Assembly: GCF_005405885.1 (NCBI RefSeq) | Contig: NZ_BJFL01000002.1 | Location: 310,001 to 374,000, forward strand | Source: Gandjariella thermophila | Lineage (GTDB): Bacteria > Actinomycetota > Actinomycetes > Mycobacteriales > Pseudonocardiaceae | DNA: 64,000 bases | Direction: 5' to 3' | In this document: one piece after another, positions 48,690-58,451 of the stretch | Numbering within the stretch: position 1 is the stretch's first letter | Layout of the letters: each line of letters opens with the position of its first letter | Translations under genes and position numbers: made by a program | Notes under the pieces: model-generated | What the model was told of the DNA's origin: nothing | What the model saw: only the letters and a program-made list of their open reading frames with translations | Database searches by the model: none

Positions 48690-49907
48690 GTGACACACGG
48701 CCATCGTGAGGCATGGCTGCAAGCTTCCGTGGAAATCACCTCGGCCGTGCTGGCCGGCGCCGGCCCGGATGGCTTGTGGCCGCTCATCGCGAAAAGCGCC
48801 CTGCCGGCCTCGGGCGCGGACATCGCCATGGTCATGGTGCCCACCAGTGATCCTGACTGGCTGGCCACGCCTGCTGCGGTCGGCGAGCGCGCTGAGACGC
48901 TGTTGGGGCTCCCGGTGCCCGTGGATGGTTCCCTTGCTGGGCCGGCCTTTGTCAAGGGCCAGCCGCAGCTCTGGGACGACATGGCCACGGACGACCGGTT
49001 CTCCTACCCGCCGGCGCGCTCATTGTTGGCTCCCTTCTTCGGCCCCGGCATGTGCGTCCCGGTCGTGGATTCCGACGGGGAACGCCTGGGCGTGTTGGGG
49101 GTCGCCAAGGTTCGGGGGCGGCCCGGCTTCGATGACCAGGACGTGGCCATGCTCACCTCGTTCGCGGAGCAGGCCGTGCTCGCGAAGCAACTGGACGACC
49201 ATCGCGCCCAAGCCGAGCAGTTGCGCTTGCTGGAAGAGCGCGACCGAATCGCCCGGGACCTGCACGACCACGTCATCTCCGAGGTGTTCGCGACCGGCAT
49301 CACCCTGCAAGGCATCGCCGCCGCCGCGGACGTGGAACCCGTTGCGCAGCTGCGGCGGCGGCTGCTGAGCCTGGTGGGCCGGCTCGATGACGTCGTCGCC
49401 GAGATTCGCACGACCATCTCCGGGCTACGGCCCTCGCCGGTTCCGCATCAGCAGTCGACCGGCAGCATGCGGCAACGGCTGTTGGACGTCGTCCAGAACG
49501 CCGGCGGTCCGCTGGGATTCGCGCCGTCGCTGCACTTCAACGGCCCGGTCGAACTGATCGGCGCGACCCTGGCCGGTGATGTCGTCGCGGTCGTCCGCGA
49601 AGCACTGTCCAACACCGCCCGCCACGCCCACGCCACCGCCGTGCGCGTCGAGGTCACCGCCAGCGGCGCGGAGTTGGCCGTCCGCGTCGCCGACAACGGC
49701 CGCGGCATCGGCGACACCACCCACCGCGGCGGCCTGCGCAACCTCCGCGCTCGCGCCGAACGCCACCGCGGCATGCTCGCGGTCTGCAGCCACCCCACGG
49801 GCACCACCCTGACCTGGATTGTTCCCGTTACCCGCCCCGCTACGCGTCCAGCCACCCACAGCCCCGAGTTAGCGGCGGCGACAGGCCTTGGTGCGGGGTC
49901 CACATAG
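48690..49907 (+). CDS. GAF-domain sensor histidine kinase (NarL/DevS type), orphan
   Basis: A 405-aa soluble kinase. A GAF domain spans about residues 20-165, followed by the dimerisation/phosphoacceptor helix ERDRIARDLHDHVISEVFATG (His in LHDHV) and a HATPase domain with VREALSNTARHAHA (N box) and VADNGRGIGDTTHRGGLRNL (G boxes). It resembles the C-terminal part of DevS/DosT-type kinases, with one GAF instead of two. No response regulator is next to it. GTG start. Confidence 0.9.
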   Translation: MTHGHREAWLQASVEITSAVLAGAGPDGLWPLIAKSALPASGADIAMVMVPTSDPDWLATPAAVGERAETLLGLPVPVDGSLAGPAFVKGQPQLWDDMATDDRFSYPPARSLLAPFFGPGMCVPVVDSDGERLGVLGVAKVRGRPGFDDQDVAMLTSFAEQAVLAKQLDDHRAQAEQLRLLEERDRIARDLHDHVISEVFATGITLQGIAAAADVEPVAQLRRRLLSLVGRLDDVVAEIRTTISGLRPSPVPHQQSTGSMRQRLLDVVQNAGGPLGFAPSLHFNGPVELIGATLAGDVVAVVREALSNTARHAHATAVRVEVTASGAELAVRVADNGRGIGDTTHRGGLRNLRARAERHRGMLAVCSHPTGTTLTWIVPVTRPATRPATHSPELAAATGLGAGST

Positions 49908-49987
49908 GGTCGACCTTGTTGACCGCCCGGCTCGACCGAGGTCAGAGGGCTCTCCGGACCCGCTGATCGTTGATGGACACCGCACTA

Positions 49988-50642
49988 GGGCGTGTCTGGT
50001 GGATCAGGCCCCCGATGAGTTCTGCCCGGCGGTAGTGACCCTGGCCAGTGGCCGGCACCGGGAGTCGCTCAACAGGTGAATCTTCGTGGTCAGCCCGCCG
50101 CGGGAGCGCCCCAGCGCCTCTCGGTCAGCCCGCTTGGGCCTCGCGGGCGTGGAACTCTTGTGATTCGACCCAACCCCCTGTGTCGTCTGTGGACTCGACC
50201 GGGGACTCGGCTGGGGTCGCCAGCAGCGGGGTCATCTTGTGCTCCGGGATGTCCTTGGCCGGCGCATGGCACGCGCCGGCCGCGTGCTGATGCGCCCGGA
50301 CCGTCGACGAATCGGCCCCGACAGTCCACTGCGAGCCCTCGTCCATGTCACATCCAGCGCGTAGCCGGTCCATGATCTTCACCCATGTGCCATCGCCTGA
50401 CCAGCGACGATGCCGATAGACAGTCGTCCAGTTCCGGTAGGACGTCGGCAGGTACCGCCACGGCGCCCCTGCCCGGGTCCGCCAGATCACCTGCCGGTGA
50501 TCCGACCAGCGCCCGCCCCGGGCCGGCGTCCGGTCCGGCAGCAGCGGCTCCAACCGGTCCCACTCGGCATCGGTCAGATCGTGGCGATCATGCACCAGCA
50601 ACGGATAACGCACCTCAACATCAAGACCCATCAGACACGCCT
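49988..50642 (-). mobile_element. Deleted IS5-family (IS427-like) insertion element
   Basis: The ends are imperfect inverted repeats: GGGCGTGTCTGGTGGATC on the left and, on the complement, AGGCGTGTCTGATGGGTC on the right. TA flanks both ends, matching the 2-bp target duplication of IS427-like elements. At 655 bp it is shorter than intact relatives (about 830-900 bp), with the loss in the second half of the transposase. Non-autonomous. Confidence 0.75.
50125..50631 (-). pseudogene. IS5-family transposase, frameshifted and truncated
   Basis: The frame starts MGLDVEVRYPLLVHDRHDLT and has the typical DUF4096-like N-terminus (LTDAEWDRLEPLLPD, WRYLPTSYRNWTTVYRHRRW) and WTVGADSSTVRAHQHAAGA with the first catalytic Asp. 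It stops near 50125. Further on, another frame (minus strand, about 50100-50010) encodes EALGRSRGGLTTKIHLLSDS and RPLARVTTAGQ, the start of the second half. The remaining DDE residues are deleted. Confidence 0.8.
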
Positions 50643-51877
50643 TAGTCCACGATGGACTGGTAGACGAGCTGGCGGAGCTGGGAACGGATCGGGTGGGTGT
50701 TCGAGGGCAGCAGCTGGGTCAGGAACAGCACCACCAGATCCTCGGCCGGGTCCACCCAGAACACGGTGCTGGCCGCGCCGCCCCAGGTGAACTCGCCGAC
50801 CGTGGACAGTGTCCGGTGCGCCACCGGGTCCAGCATCACGCCGAAGCCCAGCCCGAAACCCACGCCGGTGAACGGCGTCTCGGCGAACACCGGCCGGCCG
50901 AAGGTCTCCAGGTCGGCCCCGCCGGGCAGGTGGTTGCTGGTCATGTAGTCCACCGTGCGCCGGCCGAGCAGCCGGACGCCGTCCAACTCGCCACGGCCGG
51001 CCAGCATGCGGGCGAACCGGTGGTAGTCGTGCGCGGTGGACACCAGCCCGCCGCCTCCGGACAGCATCTTCGGCCGGCGCAGCACGGCGCGGCCCATCGC
51101 GTCGTTGCGCACCGGTCGACCGTCCGTGCCGGCCACGTACAGGGCGGCGAGCCGGTCCGCGTTGGCCTCGGTGACCGCGAAGCCGGTGTCGGTCATGCCC
51201 AGCGGAGCGAAGATCCGCTCGGCGAAGAAGTCGTCCAGGGACTGCCCGGAGACCACCTCGACGAGGTGGCCCAGCACGTCGGTGGCCACCGAGTAGTTCC
51301 ACTCCGTGCCCGGGTCGAACAGCAGCGGCAGGGACGCCCACGCCGCGCAGCAGCCGGCCAGGTCGAGGTCGGGCGGCCAGCCCCACTCGAACCCGGCCCG
51401 CCGGTACATCTCGTCCACCACGTGCACGTGGTGGAAGCCGTAGGTGAGTCCGGCGGTGTGGGTGAGCAGGTGCCAGATCCGCACCGGCTCGGTGGCCGGC
51501 CGCGTGATCGGCTTGGTGGCGGTGCCGCGCTGGAACACCCGGAGGTCGGCGAAGACGGGCAGGTACCGGCTCACCGGGTCGGTCAGTTCGAAGGCGCCCT
51601 CCTCGTAGAGCATCATCGCCGCCACCGAGGTGATCGGCTTGGTCATCGAGTAGATCCGGAAGACCGTGTCCGGCTCCACCGGCAGGCCCGCCTCCACGTC
51701 CCGCTGGCCGTGGCAGGACAGGTGGGCCACGCGGCCCCGCCGGCTGACCAGGGTGAGCCACCCGGTCAGCCGGCCGTCCTCGACGTAGCGGGCGAAGTGC
51801 CGGTCGATGCGGGCCAGGCGGGCCGGGTCGAGGCCGACCTCGAGGGGGTCGACCTCGACCGCGAGTGGACTCGTCAT
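50642..51877 (-). CDS. Beta-lactamase-family serine esterase (EstB-like)
   Basis: A 411-aa class C beta-lactamase-fold hydrolase. Nucleophile SMTK (IYSMTKPITS), the YxN-equivalent YSVATD and WGG (EFTWGGAAST) in place of KTG, as in family VIII esterases. ATG 51877 has GGAGG 6 nt upstream. The TAA stop is made by the last base of the IS element plus its TA target duplication, so the insertion landed exactly at the gene end and apparently left the protein intact. It follows the acyl-CoA ligase by 17 nt. Confidence 0.92.
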   Translation of the reverse strand: MTSPLAVEVDPLEVGLDPARLARIDRHFARYVEDGRLTGWLTLVSRRGRVAHLSCHGQRDVEAGLPVEPDTVFRIYSMTKPITSVAAMMLYEEGAFELTDPVSRYLPVFADLRVFQRGTATKPITRPATEPVRIWHLLTHTAGLTYGFHHVHVVDEMYRRAGFEWGWPPDLDLAGCCAAWASLPLLFDPGTEWNYSVATDVLGHLVEVVSGQSLDDFFAERIFAPLGMTDTGFAVTEANADRLAALYVAGTDGRPVRNDAMGRAVLRRPKMLSGGGGLVSTAHDYHRFARMLAGRGELDGVRLLGRRTVDYMTSNHLPGGADLETFGRPVFAETPFTGVGFGLGFGVMLDPVAHRTLSTVGEFTWGGAASTVFWVDPAEDLVVLFLTQLLPSNTHPIRSQLRQLVYQSIVD

Positions 51878-51894
51878 TCTCGTCCTCCGCTCCA

Positions 51895-53424
51895 TCACGC
51901 CTGGGCGAACTGCCGGCGCAGCTCGCGCTTGAGCACCTTGTGGCTGGGGCCGAGCGGGAGCGTGTCCACGAACTCGACGCGGCGGGGATACTTGTGCCGG
52001 CCCAGGCGTTCCCGCGCCCACTCGACGATCTCCTCGGCGCCGGGCCGCTCCGCGCCCTCGCTGGGCACCACCACCGCGAGGATCTCCTCGCCGTAGCGTT
52101 CGTCCGGCACGCCGATCACCGCCACCTGGCCGACGGCGGGGTGGCCCAGCAGGGTGTCCTCCACCTCGCGCGGGTAGACGTTGAACCCGCCGCGGATGAT
52201 CAGGTCCTTCTTCCGGTCCACCACGGACACGAAGCCCTCAGCGTCCTTGACCCCGATGTCCCCGGTGCGGAACCAGCCGTCCACCAGCACCGCGGCGGTC
52301 TCCTCCGGCCGGTTCAGGTAGCCGGCGAACACGTTGTGCCCGCGCACCACGATCTCGCCGGGCTCGCCGGGGCCCAGCAGCTCGATCCGGTCGTCCACGT
52401 CCGGCCGGGCGATCTCCACCTCGACGCCCCAGATCGGCGGGCCCACGGTGCCCGGCCGGTTGCCCAGGTCCGGCTGGTTGACCGTGGCGGTGGGGGAGGT
52501 CTCCGACAGCCCGTAGCCCTCGTACACCGGGACGCCGAAGGTGGCGTGGAACCGTTCCTGCACGGGCACCGGTAGGGCCGCGCCGCCGGAGATGCACAAC
52601 CGCGGCGCGGGCAGCTCGGCCCGGCCCTCGGCGGCTTCCAGCAGCGCCAGGTACATGGTGGGCACGCCGAGGAAGACCGTGACGTTCTCGCGCAGCATCA
52701 ACTCGATCGCCGCCGCCGCGTCGAAGCGGGGTTGCAGCACCAGCGGGACGCCGCACCGGAACGCGCCGTTCATGGCCACGGTCTGGCCGAAGGTGTGGAA
52801 CAGCGGCAGGCAGCCGAGCACCACGTCGTCGCGGCCGAGACCGTTGGCGTCGAAGCTGTTCACGGTGGCGTTCATGACCAGGTTGAGGTGGGTGAGCACG
52901 GCGCCCTTGGGGCGGCCGGTGGTGCCGCTGGTGTACAGCACGACGGCGGGATCGCCGGCCTGGCGCGGCTCGTAGCTGGCCAGCGGCCGCACCACCGCGG
53001 CGACGTCCTCCAGCCGGGTGCCCCGGCCCTCCTCCTCGCCGAGCGTGGCCACCGGCACCCCGGTCGCCGCGCCCGCCTGCCTGGCCACCTCGGCGAAGCC
53101 GGCCGCGCAGACCAGCAGCCTGGCCTCGCTGTCGGTGAGCACGAAGCCCACCTCGTCGGCGGTGAGCAGCAGGTGCACCGGCACCACCACCGCGCCGGCG
53201 CCGAGAATCGCGAAGTAGGCGCGCGGGAAGTCCACGGTGTTGGGGCAGAGTAAGGCGACCCGGTCGCCGGGTTGCACGCCGAGTTCGCGCAGCCCGGCGG
53301 CGAGCGAGCGGGCCTGCCGCCACAGTTCCTCGTAGCTCACCCGGTGCTCGCCCTCGATCACGGCGACCTGCTTGGGGAAGCGGCGCGCGGACTCGGCGAG
53401 AGTGCAGGCAAGGGACAGCGTCAT
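51895..53424 (-). CDS. Long-chain acyl-CoA synthetase (ANL family)
   Basis: A 509-aa adenylate-forming ligase that activates a carboxylic acid with ATP and CoA. The P-loop is VLYTSGTTGRPKGAVLTH, the A5 motif YEGYGLSETSP, the A7 motif GWFRTGDIG and the C-terminal Lys lies in GPSHKVLKRELR. Length is normal. It lies between the ACAD gene (28 nt) and the esterase gene in one operon, so the three probably handle the same imported acid or ester. Confidence 0.94.
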   Translation of the reverse strand: MTLSLACTLAESARRFPKQVAVIEGEHRVSYEELWRQARSLAAGLRELGVQPGDRVALLCPNTVDFPRAYFAILGAGAVVVPVHLLLTADEVGFVLTDSEARLLVCAAGFAEVARQAGAATGVPVATLGEEEGRGTRLEDVAAVVRPLASYEPRQAGDPAVVLYTSGTTGRPKGAVLTHLNLVMNATVNSFDANGLGRDDVVLGCLPLFHTFGQTVAMNGAFRCGVPLVLQPRFDAAAAIELMLRENVTVFLGVPTMYLALLEAAEGRAELPAPRLCISGGAALPVPVQERFHATFGVPVYEGYGLSETSPTATVNQPDLGNRPGTVGPPIWGVEVEIARPDVDDRIELLGPGEPGEIVVRGHNVFAGYLNRPEETAAVLVDGWFRTGDIGVKDAEGFVSVVDRKKDLIIRGGFNVYPREVEDTLLGHPAVGQVAVIGVPDERYGEEILAVVVPSEGAERPGAEEIVEWARERLGRHKYPRRVEFVDTLPLGPSHKVLKRELRRQFAQA

Positions 53425-53452
53425 CGGTACCCTCCCGGTGTTCTGCGGTGGT

Positions 53453-54604
53453 TTATGTGAAGGCGTTGACCCCGGTGAGGGCCCGGCCGATCAGCAGCTT
53501 CTGGATCTGGCTGGTTCCTTCGTAGAGCGTGGTCACCCGGGCGTCGCGCAGGTACTTGCCGACCGGGTACTCGTCGATGTACCCGTAACCGCCGAAGACC
53601 TGGATGGCGTGGTTGGCCGCCCTGACCGCGGTCTCGCTGGCGAACAGCTTCGCCATGGACGCCGCGGTGCCGAACGGCTCGCCGCGGTCGATCAGGTGCG
53701 CGGCCCGCCACACCAGCAGCCGGGCCGCGTCGGTTTCCGTGGCCATCTCGCTGATCAGTTCCTGGACCAGCTGGAAGCCGGCGATCGGGCGACCGAACTG
53801 CTGCCGCTCACCGGCGTAGGAGATGGCGTGCTCGACGCAGCCGCGGGCGATGCCGACGCACCCGGCGGCCACCGACACGCGGCCCTTGTCCAGTGCGGCC
53901 ATCGCTATCCGGAAGCCCTGGCCCTCCTCGCCGATCCGGTTGGCGTCCGGCACCCGCACCCCGTCCAGGGTGAGTTCGGCGGTGGCCTGGCCGCGCAGCC
54001 CGAGCTTGCCGTGGATCTCCCTGCGGTGGAACCCGGGTGCGTCGGTGGGCACCAGGAACGCGGTGATTCCCCGGGTACCGGGCTGGCCGGTGCGGGCGAA
54101 CACCAGCGCGACGTCGGCCCACGTGCCGTTGGTGATGAAGATCTTGCTGCCGGAGAGCACCCAGTCGCCGCCGTCCCTGCTCGCCCGGGTGGCCAGCGAC
54201 GCGGCGTCCGAGCCGGTGTCCGGCTCGGTCAGCGCGAAGCAGCCCAGCGCCTCGCCGGAGCACAGCCGCGGCAGCCACTGCCGTTTCTGCTCCTCAGTGC
54301 CGTAGCCGGCGACGGTCTTGGCGACTAGGCCGAGGGAGACGGAGACGATGCCGCGCACCGAACTGTCGCCCCGGCCGAGCTCCTCCAGCATGAGCACGTA
54401 GGCGAGGTGGTCACCGCCGGAGCCGCCGTAGGACTCGTCGATGGTGATGCCGAGGAAGCCGAGCTTGCCCAGCGCGGGCACGATGCCGGCGTCCACCCGC
54501 TCGGCCCGGTCCCACTCGGCGGCGTGCGGCACGACCTCCCGGTCGACGAAGTCGGCGGCCAGTTCGCGCAGCGCGACCTGCTCCTCCGACAGCGCGAGAT
54601 CCAT
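53453..54604 (-). CDS. Acyl-CoA dehydrogenase
   Basis: A 383-aa FAD enzyme with all hallmark motifs: LTEPDTGSDAASLATRA, WVLSGSKIFITNGTWAD, GERQQFGRPIAGFQLVQELI and VFGGYGYIDEYPVGKYLRDA. The catalytic Glu is in LYEGTSQIQKLLIGRAL. ATG with GGAGAAC just upstream. First gene of the ACAD-ligase-esterase operon, with an inverted-repeat operator directly in front. Confidence 0.94.
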   Translation of the reverse strand: MDLALSEEQVALRELAADFVDREVVPHAAEWDRAERVDAGIVPALGKLGFLGITIDESYGGSGGDHLAYVLMLEELGRGDSSVRGIVSVSLGLVAKTVAGYGTEEQKRQWLPRLCSGEALGCFALTEPDTGSDAASLATRASRDGGDWVLSGSKIFITNGTWADVALVFARTGQPGTRGITAFLVPTDAPGFHRREIHGKLGLRGQATAELTLDGVRVPDANRIGEEGQGFRIAMAALDKGRVSVAAGCVGIARGCVEHAISYAGERQQFGRPIAGFQLVQELISEMATETDAARLLVWRAAHLIDRGEPFGTAASMAKLFASETAVRAANHAIQVFGGYGYIDEYPVGKYLRDARVTTLYEGTSQIQKLLIGRALTGVNAFT

Positions 54605-54614
54605 GTTCTCCCCG

Positions 54615-54634
54615 ACTTAACTAGCGCTGTAAGT
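54615..54634. promoter_or_regulatory. Inverted-repeat operator upstream of the acyl-CoA dehydrogenase
   Basis: ACTTAACTAGCGCTGTAAGT: arms ACTTA and TAAGT around a central AGCGCT, 10 nt before the start codon. The adjacent divergent TetR is the likely binder. The core differs from AAGCGCTT of the other operators. Confidence 0.55.
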
Positions 54635-54824
54635 TTTTGTGTCTCGATGCTAACCGCGCGGTAGCCCGTGCGGAAGCGGCGGACCGCGCCAATCCTTGAT
54701 CGGCCGGGACGACGCAACCGGTTGGGGAGAATGGGCGGCGGCGGTCGCGCCCGAGAAGTTCAATGATCGTGTCAGCCGCGGTGCCCGGCGCCGCGCACGC
54801 ACGGCCGCACGGAGGAGGCCAGGT

Positions 54825-55493
54825 ATGGGTCGGCCACGTCAGCCGATCCTCACCCGTAGGCGAATCATCGACGCCGCCCTCGCGGTGATCGACGCGGAGG
54901 GCCTGGACGCGCTGTCCACCCGCCGGCTGGCGCACGAACTCGGCGTGCGGGCGCCCTCGCTGTACAACCACTTCGCCACCAAGGACGAGATCCTGGACGC
55001 GGTCGGCGACGCGATCATCGAGCGGGTGGACATCGCGGTGTTCGGCACCGAGGACTGGCGGGTGGCGCTGCGCCGCTGGGCCCGGTCCTACCGGGCCGCG
55101 CTGGCCGCGCACCCGAACGCGGTGCCGTTCCTGGCCCGCGGCCCCGGCCGCCGGCCCGCCGCCCTCCGGCTGGCCGACGCGGTGTACGGCGGCCTGGTCA
55201 ACGCCGGCTGGCCGCGGCTGTACGCCACCCAGATCGGCGCGATGATGCGCTACTTCGTGGCCGGCTCCGCGCTGGGCTCGTTCGCCATGGGGTTCGACCC
55301 CGACACCCGGCTCTACGCCGGTGACTATCCGCACCTGCGGGAGGCACACCTGCTGCGCGAGCACCGGATCGAGGTGGACGAGGGCGCCTTCGAACTGGGC
55401 CTGGCCAGCATGATCGACAGCCTGGCCCGGCTGTACGAGACGGTGGTCGGCCCGCTGCCGCCGCTGGCCGATCCGTGCGCCGGCAAAGGTTGA
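54825..55493 (+). CDS. TetR-family regulator of the ACAD-ligase-esterase operon
   Basis: A 222-aa regulator. HTH: IDAEGLDALSTRRLAHELGVRAPSLYNHFATK, with a TetR_C-type ligand domain. ATG 54825 is fixed by GGAGGAGG 6 nt upstream; the upstream open frame is basic and non-conserved. Divergent from the operon it probably controls. Confidence 0.9.
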   Translation: MGRPRQPILTRRRIIDAALAVIDAEGLDALSTRRLAHELGVRAPSLYNHFATKDEILDAVGDAIIERVDIAVFGTEDWRVALRRWARSYRAALAAHPNAVPFLARGPGRRPAALRLADAVYGGLVNAGWPRLYATQIGAMMRYFVAGSALGSFAMGFDPDTRLYAGDYPHLREAHLLREHRIEVDEGAFELGLASMIDSLARLYETVVGPLPPLADPCAGKG

Positions 55494-55563
55494 GCCCGCA
55501 CGCGGTTGATCCCGTTCAGGTGACTGATCACCGGATTCGTAGGGTGACGGCGGCGCGAGCCGC

Positions 55564-55569
55564 TACTTT
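55564..55569 (+). promoter_or_regulatory. -10 box suggesting leaderless transcript
   Basis: TACTTT ends 6 nt before the GTG of the methyltransferase gene, so transcription would start at or next to the start codon. No ribosome binding site is visible. No good -35 seen. Confidence 0.5.
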
Positions 55570-55575
55570 GGCGCC

Positions 55576-56466
55576 GTGCTGCCGGAGGTTGCTGCTGTCG
55601 AGGCGGGTTCCGTGGGTCACGGGGCCCACCGTTCCGGAACCGAGAGCCCGGGGCCGGACTCGTTGCTGATCCCCGCCCCGCTGACCGCCCGCCGGGTGGA
55701 TCTGACCACACCGAACGTCGCCCGGGTCAACGACTACTACCTCGGTGGCGGTTCCAACTTCGGCGTGGACCGCGACTTCGCCTGCCGGGCCATGGAGATC
55801 ATGCCGGACCTGCCCAGGATCGCGGCGAACAACCGGAGGTTCGTGCACCGCGCGGTGCGCTACTGCGTCAGCCAGGGCATCCGGCAGTTCGTGGACGTCG
55901 GCTGCGGTATTCCCGGCGTGGGCATGGTGCACGAGATTGCCCAGCGGGCCGCGCCGGAGTGCCGGGTGCTCTACGTCGACATCGAACCGATCGCGGTGGC
56001 CGCCGGCCGGGAACGGGTCGCCCGCGACCCGCGCGCCGCGATGGTCGGCGCGGACGCCCGCGAACCGGAGGCGATCTTTGCCCACCCCGACGCACAGTCC
56101 CTTGTGGACATCGACGAGCCGCTGGGCGTCGTCGTCTCGCTGCTGTGGCACTACTTTCCCGACGAGGTCGACCCGCGCGGGATCCTGCGCCGCTACCGCA
56201 ACTACCTCGCGCCCGGCTCGCACCTGGTGTTCTCGCACAACACCGCCGAGGGCCGGGAGAGCGACATGCGCCGCATGGAGGCGCTGTACCAGGAAAGCTC
56301 CGACCCGCTGGTGCTGCGCGGCCGGGCGGAGATCGCGGAGTTATTGGCGGACTTCGCGGTGCTGCCACCGGGCATCGTCCCACCGTCGCTGTGGCGCCCG
56401 GAGCAGGCCGACGAGGACGACGACCCGCGCCGGTGCGGGGTGCTCGCCGCGGTCGCCGTGGTGTGA
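55576..56466 (+). CDS. SAM-dependent methyltransferase, actinobacterial PF04672 family
   Basis: A 296-aa protein of the S-adenosyl-methionine methyltransferase family abundant in Streptomyces and relatives. VDLTTPNVARVNDYYLGGGSNF (core ARVNDYYLGG) is the family N-terminal signature. QFVDVGCGIPGVGMVHEIA is the SAM site and VLYVDIEPIAV the second motif. GTG start, apparently leaderless. Substrate unknown; no operon partner. Confidence 0.9.
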   Translation: MLPEVAAVEAGSVGHGAHRSGTESPGPDSLLIPAPLTARRVDLTTPNVARVNDYYLGGGSNFGVDRDFACRAMEIMPDLPRIAANNRRFVHRAVRYCVSQGIRQFVDVGCGIPGVGMVHEIAQRAAPECRVLYVDIEPIAVAAGRERVARDPRAAMVGADAREPEAIFAHPDAQSLVDIDEPLGVVVSLLWHYFPDEVDPRGILRRYRNYLAPGSHLVFSHNTAEGRESDMRRMEALYQESSDPLVLRGRAEIAELLADFAVLPPGIVPPSLWRPEQADEDDDPRRCGVLAAVAVV

Positions 56467-56599
56467 CCGGCCGACCGCGCCAGGTGAGTGGCGGCGGCTC
56501 GACCACACGGTGGTGCGACCACGCCCGGATGGGCGCCCGGTGCGGCCGGTAGCTACCGTGGCGGGGGTACGCACCGTCAATCCGAGAGGAACGCACACC

Positions 56600-56893
56600 A
56601 TGCTCACCGTCACCGACGCGGCCGCGGAGGCGATCAACGCCCTGTCCGAGGCCGAAGGAAAGGGTGAGAACGGTGGACTGCGGTTCGCCGTGCACGCAGA
56701 GTCGGAGGAGGGCGCGACGCTGGCCGTTTCCGTCGCCGCCGAGCCGACGGACGGCGACGAGGTGGTCACCGGCAACCAGGGGGCGCAGGTGTTTCTGGAC
56801 CCCCAGGCGGCCCTCTACCTCAGCGACAAGGTGCTGGACGTGCAGCCCGACGAGCAGGGCCAGCTCAACTTCGCCGTGGTCGACCAGGGCTGA
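56600..56893 (+). CDS. HesB/IscA-like protein lacking all cysteines
   Basis: A 97-aa protein with the HesB/IscA fold pattern (MLTVTDAAAEAINAL at the start, GLRFAVHA, VFLDPQAALYLSDKVLDV). It contains no Cys at all, whereas A-type Fe-S carriers use three. It can therefore not bind a cluster in the usual way. Such Cys-free members are found in actinobacteria with unknown role. ATG 56600 has GAGAGGA 8 nt upstream. Convergent with the dihydrolipoamide dehydrogenase gene. Confidence 0.85.
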   Translation: MLTVTDAAAEAINALSEAEGKGENGGLRFAVHAESEEGATLAVSVAAEPTDGDEVVTGNQGAQVFLDPQAALYLSDKVLDVQPDEQGQLNFAVVDQG

Positions 56894-56921
56894 CCGGGCC
56901 GGGACCCGTTCGGAACCCGCA

Positions 56922-56976
56922 GGCGTCCCCGCCGGAATCCGTCACTCTTTCGGGTGGCGTTTCGGGTGGGGACGCC
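56922..56976. terminator. Weak possible terminator between hesB-like and lpdA
   Basis: A 9-bp inverted repeat (GGCGTCCCC/GGGGACGCC) with a 37-nt loop between convergent genes. The long loop makes it uncertain. Confidence 0.3.
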
Positions 56977-56991
56977 GTGTTTCGTCGGCAT

Positions 56992-58395
56992 CTACAGGTT
57001 GATCATGTGGCCGGCGAGGCCGTGGATGGCCTCCTGGACCGCCTCGCCCAGCGTGGGATGGGCATGCACGTTGCGGGCGAGTTCGGTGGCGGTGAGGTCC
57101 CACCGCTGGGCCAGAGTCAGTTCGGGCAGCAGTTCGGTGACATCCGGCCCGATCAGGTGCGCGCCGATCAACTCCCCGTAGCGCGCGTCGCTGAGCAGCT
57201 TGACGAACCCCGTGGTGTCGCCCAGACCGGGCGCCTTGCCGTTCGCGCTGAACGGGAACTTCGCCACCCGCACGTCGAAACCGCGTTCCCGGGCCTGCGC
57301 CTCGGTGTAGCCGAAGCTGGCGATCTGCGGCTGGCAGAAGGTGGCCCGGGGGATCATCAGGTAGTCGAGTTCCATCGTCTCGGCACCGGCGATCGTCTCC
57401 GCGGCCACCACGCCCTGCGCCTCGGCGGCGTGCGCGAGCATCAGCTTCGCGGTGACGTCCCCGATGGCGAACAGGTGCGGCACGTTGGTGCGGCAGCGGC
57501 CGTCGACGTCGATCGCGCCGCGGTCGGTCAGCCGCACGCCGGTGCGCTCCAGCCCGTAGCCGGCCACCCGGGGCGCGAAGCCGATCGCCTGCAGCACCTT
57601 GTCCGCCGTCAGGGTGCGCCGCGCGCCGTCCTTGCCCACGACGTCCACCCGGACCTGCTCGCCGGTGTCGTCGATCGCCTCCACCCGGGTGGAGGTGAGC
57701 ACGTCGATGCCCAGCCGGCGGTAGCGCCGGGCCAGTTCGGCGGAGACCTCCTCGTCCTCCAGCGGCACCACCCGGTCCAGGAACTCCACGACGGTGACCT
57801 TGACGCCGTAGTTGTGCAGCACGTAGGCGAACTCGACGCCGATCGCGCCCGCCCCGGCGATGACGACGCTGCGGGGCAGGTCCTCGCTGAGGATCTGCTC
57901 CTCGTAGGTCACCACGCGCTCGTTGACCGAGGTGCCGGGCAGCAGCCGGGTGGTCGACCCGGTGGCGATGATGCCGTGGTCGAACGTGACGGTCTCGGTT
58001 CCGCCGTCGGCCATGGCCACCTGCAGCGTGTGCGCGTCGGTGAAGGTGCCGCGCCCCTCGTACTGGGTGATGCCGTTCTTGCGCATCAGGTAGTGCACGC
58101 CCCGGACCCGGCCGTCGGCCACCTTGCGGCTGCGCCGGAACGCCTCGCCGTAGTCGAGGGTGACCTGGCCGTCGACGTGGATGCCGAAGGTCTTGGCCTC
58201 GTTCTTCACGATGTGCGCCAGCTCGGCGTTGCGCAGCAGCGACTTCGACGGGATGCAGCCGACGTTGAGGCAGATCCCGCCCCAGTAGCGCTCCTCGACG
58301 ATCGCCGTGCGCAGGCCGAGCTGGGTCGCCCGGATCGCGGCGACGTACCCACCCGGCCCGGCCCCCAGGACCACGACGTCAAAGTGTTCGCTCAT
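56992..58395 (-). CDS. lpdA: Dihydrolipoamide dehydrogenase (E3)
   Basis: A 467-aa flavoprotein disulfide reductase that reoxidises lipoamide in 2-oxoacid dehydrogenase complexes. FAD motif [16 protein letters not shown], redox-active disulfide [16 protein letters not shown] site [13 protein letters not shown], second FAD motif [14 protein letters not shown], and the catalytic His-Glu pair in [15 protein letters not shown]. Length and motifs are fully normal. It stands alone, 56 nt after gabD on the same strand, so the two may be co-transcribed. Confidence 0.95.
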   Translation of the reverse strand: MSEHFDVVVLGAGPGGYVAAIRATQLGLRTAIVEERYWGGICLNVGCIPSKSLLRNAELAHIVKNEAKTFGIHVDGQVTLDYGEAFRRSRKVADGRVRGVHYLMRKNGITQYEGRGTFTDAHTLQVAMADGGTETVTFDHGIIATGSTTRLLPGTSVNERVVTYEEQILSEDLPRSVVIAGAGAIGVEFAYVLHNYGVKVTVVEFLDRVVPLEDEEVSAELARRYRRLGIDVLTSTRVEAIDDTGEQVRVDVVGKDGARRTLTADKVLQAIGFAPRVAGYGLERTGVRLTDRGAIDVDGRCRTNVPHLFAIGDVTAKLMLAHAAEAQGVVAAETIAGAETMELDYLMIPRATFCQPQIASFGYTEAQARERGFDVRVAKFPFSANGKAPGLGDTTGFVKLLSDARYGELIGAHLIGPDVTELLPELTLAQRWDLTATELARNVHAHPTLGEAVQEAIHGLAGHMINL

Positions 58396-58451
58396 GCCCT
58401 CAGACGATATGGCCGGCGCCGGTGGGTGGGCGATACGGAAGCTTCGGCCAG

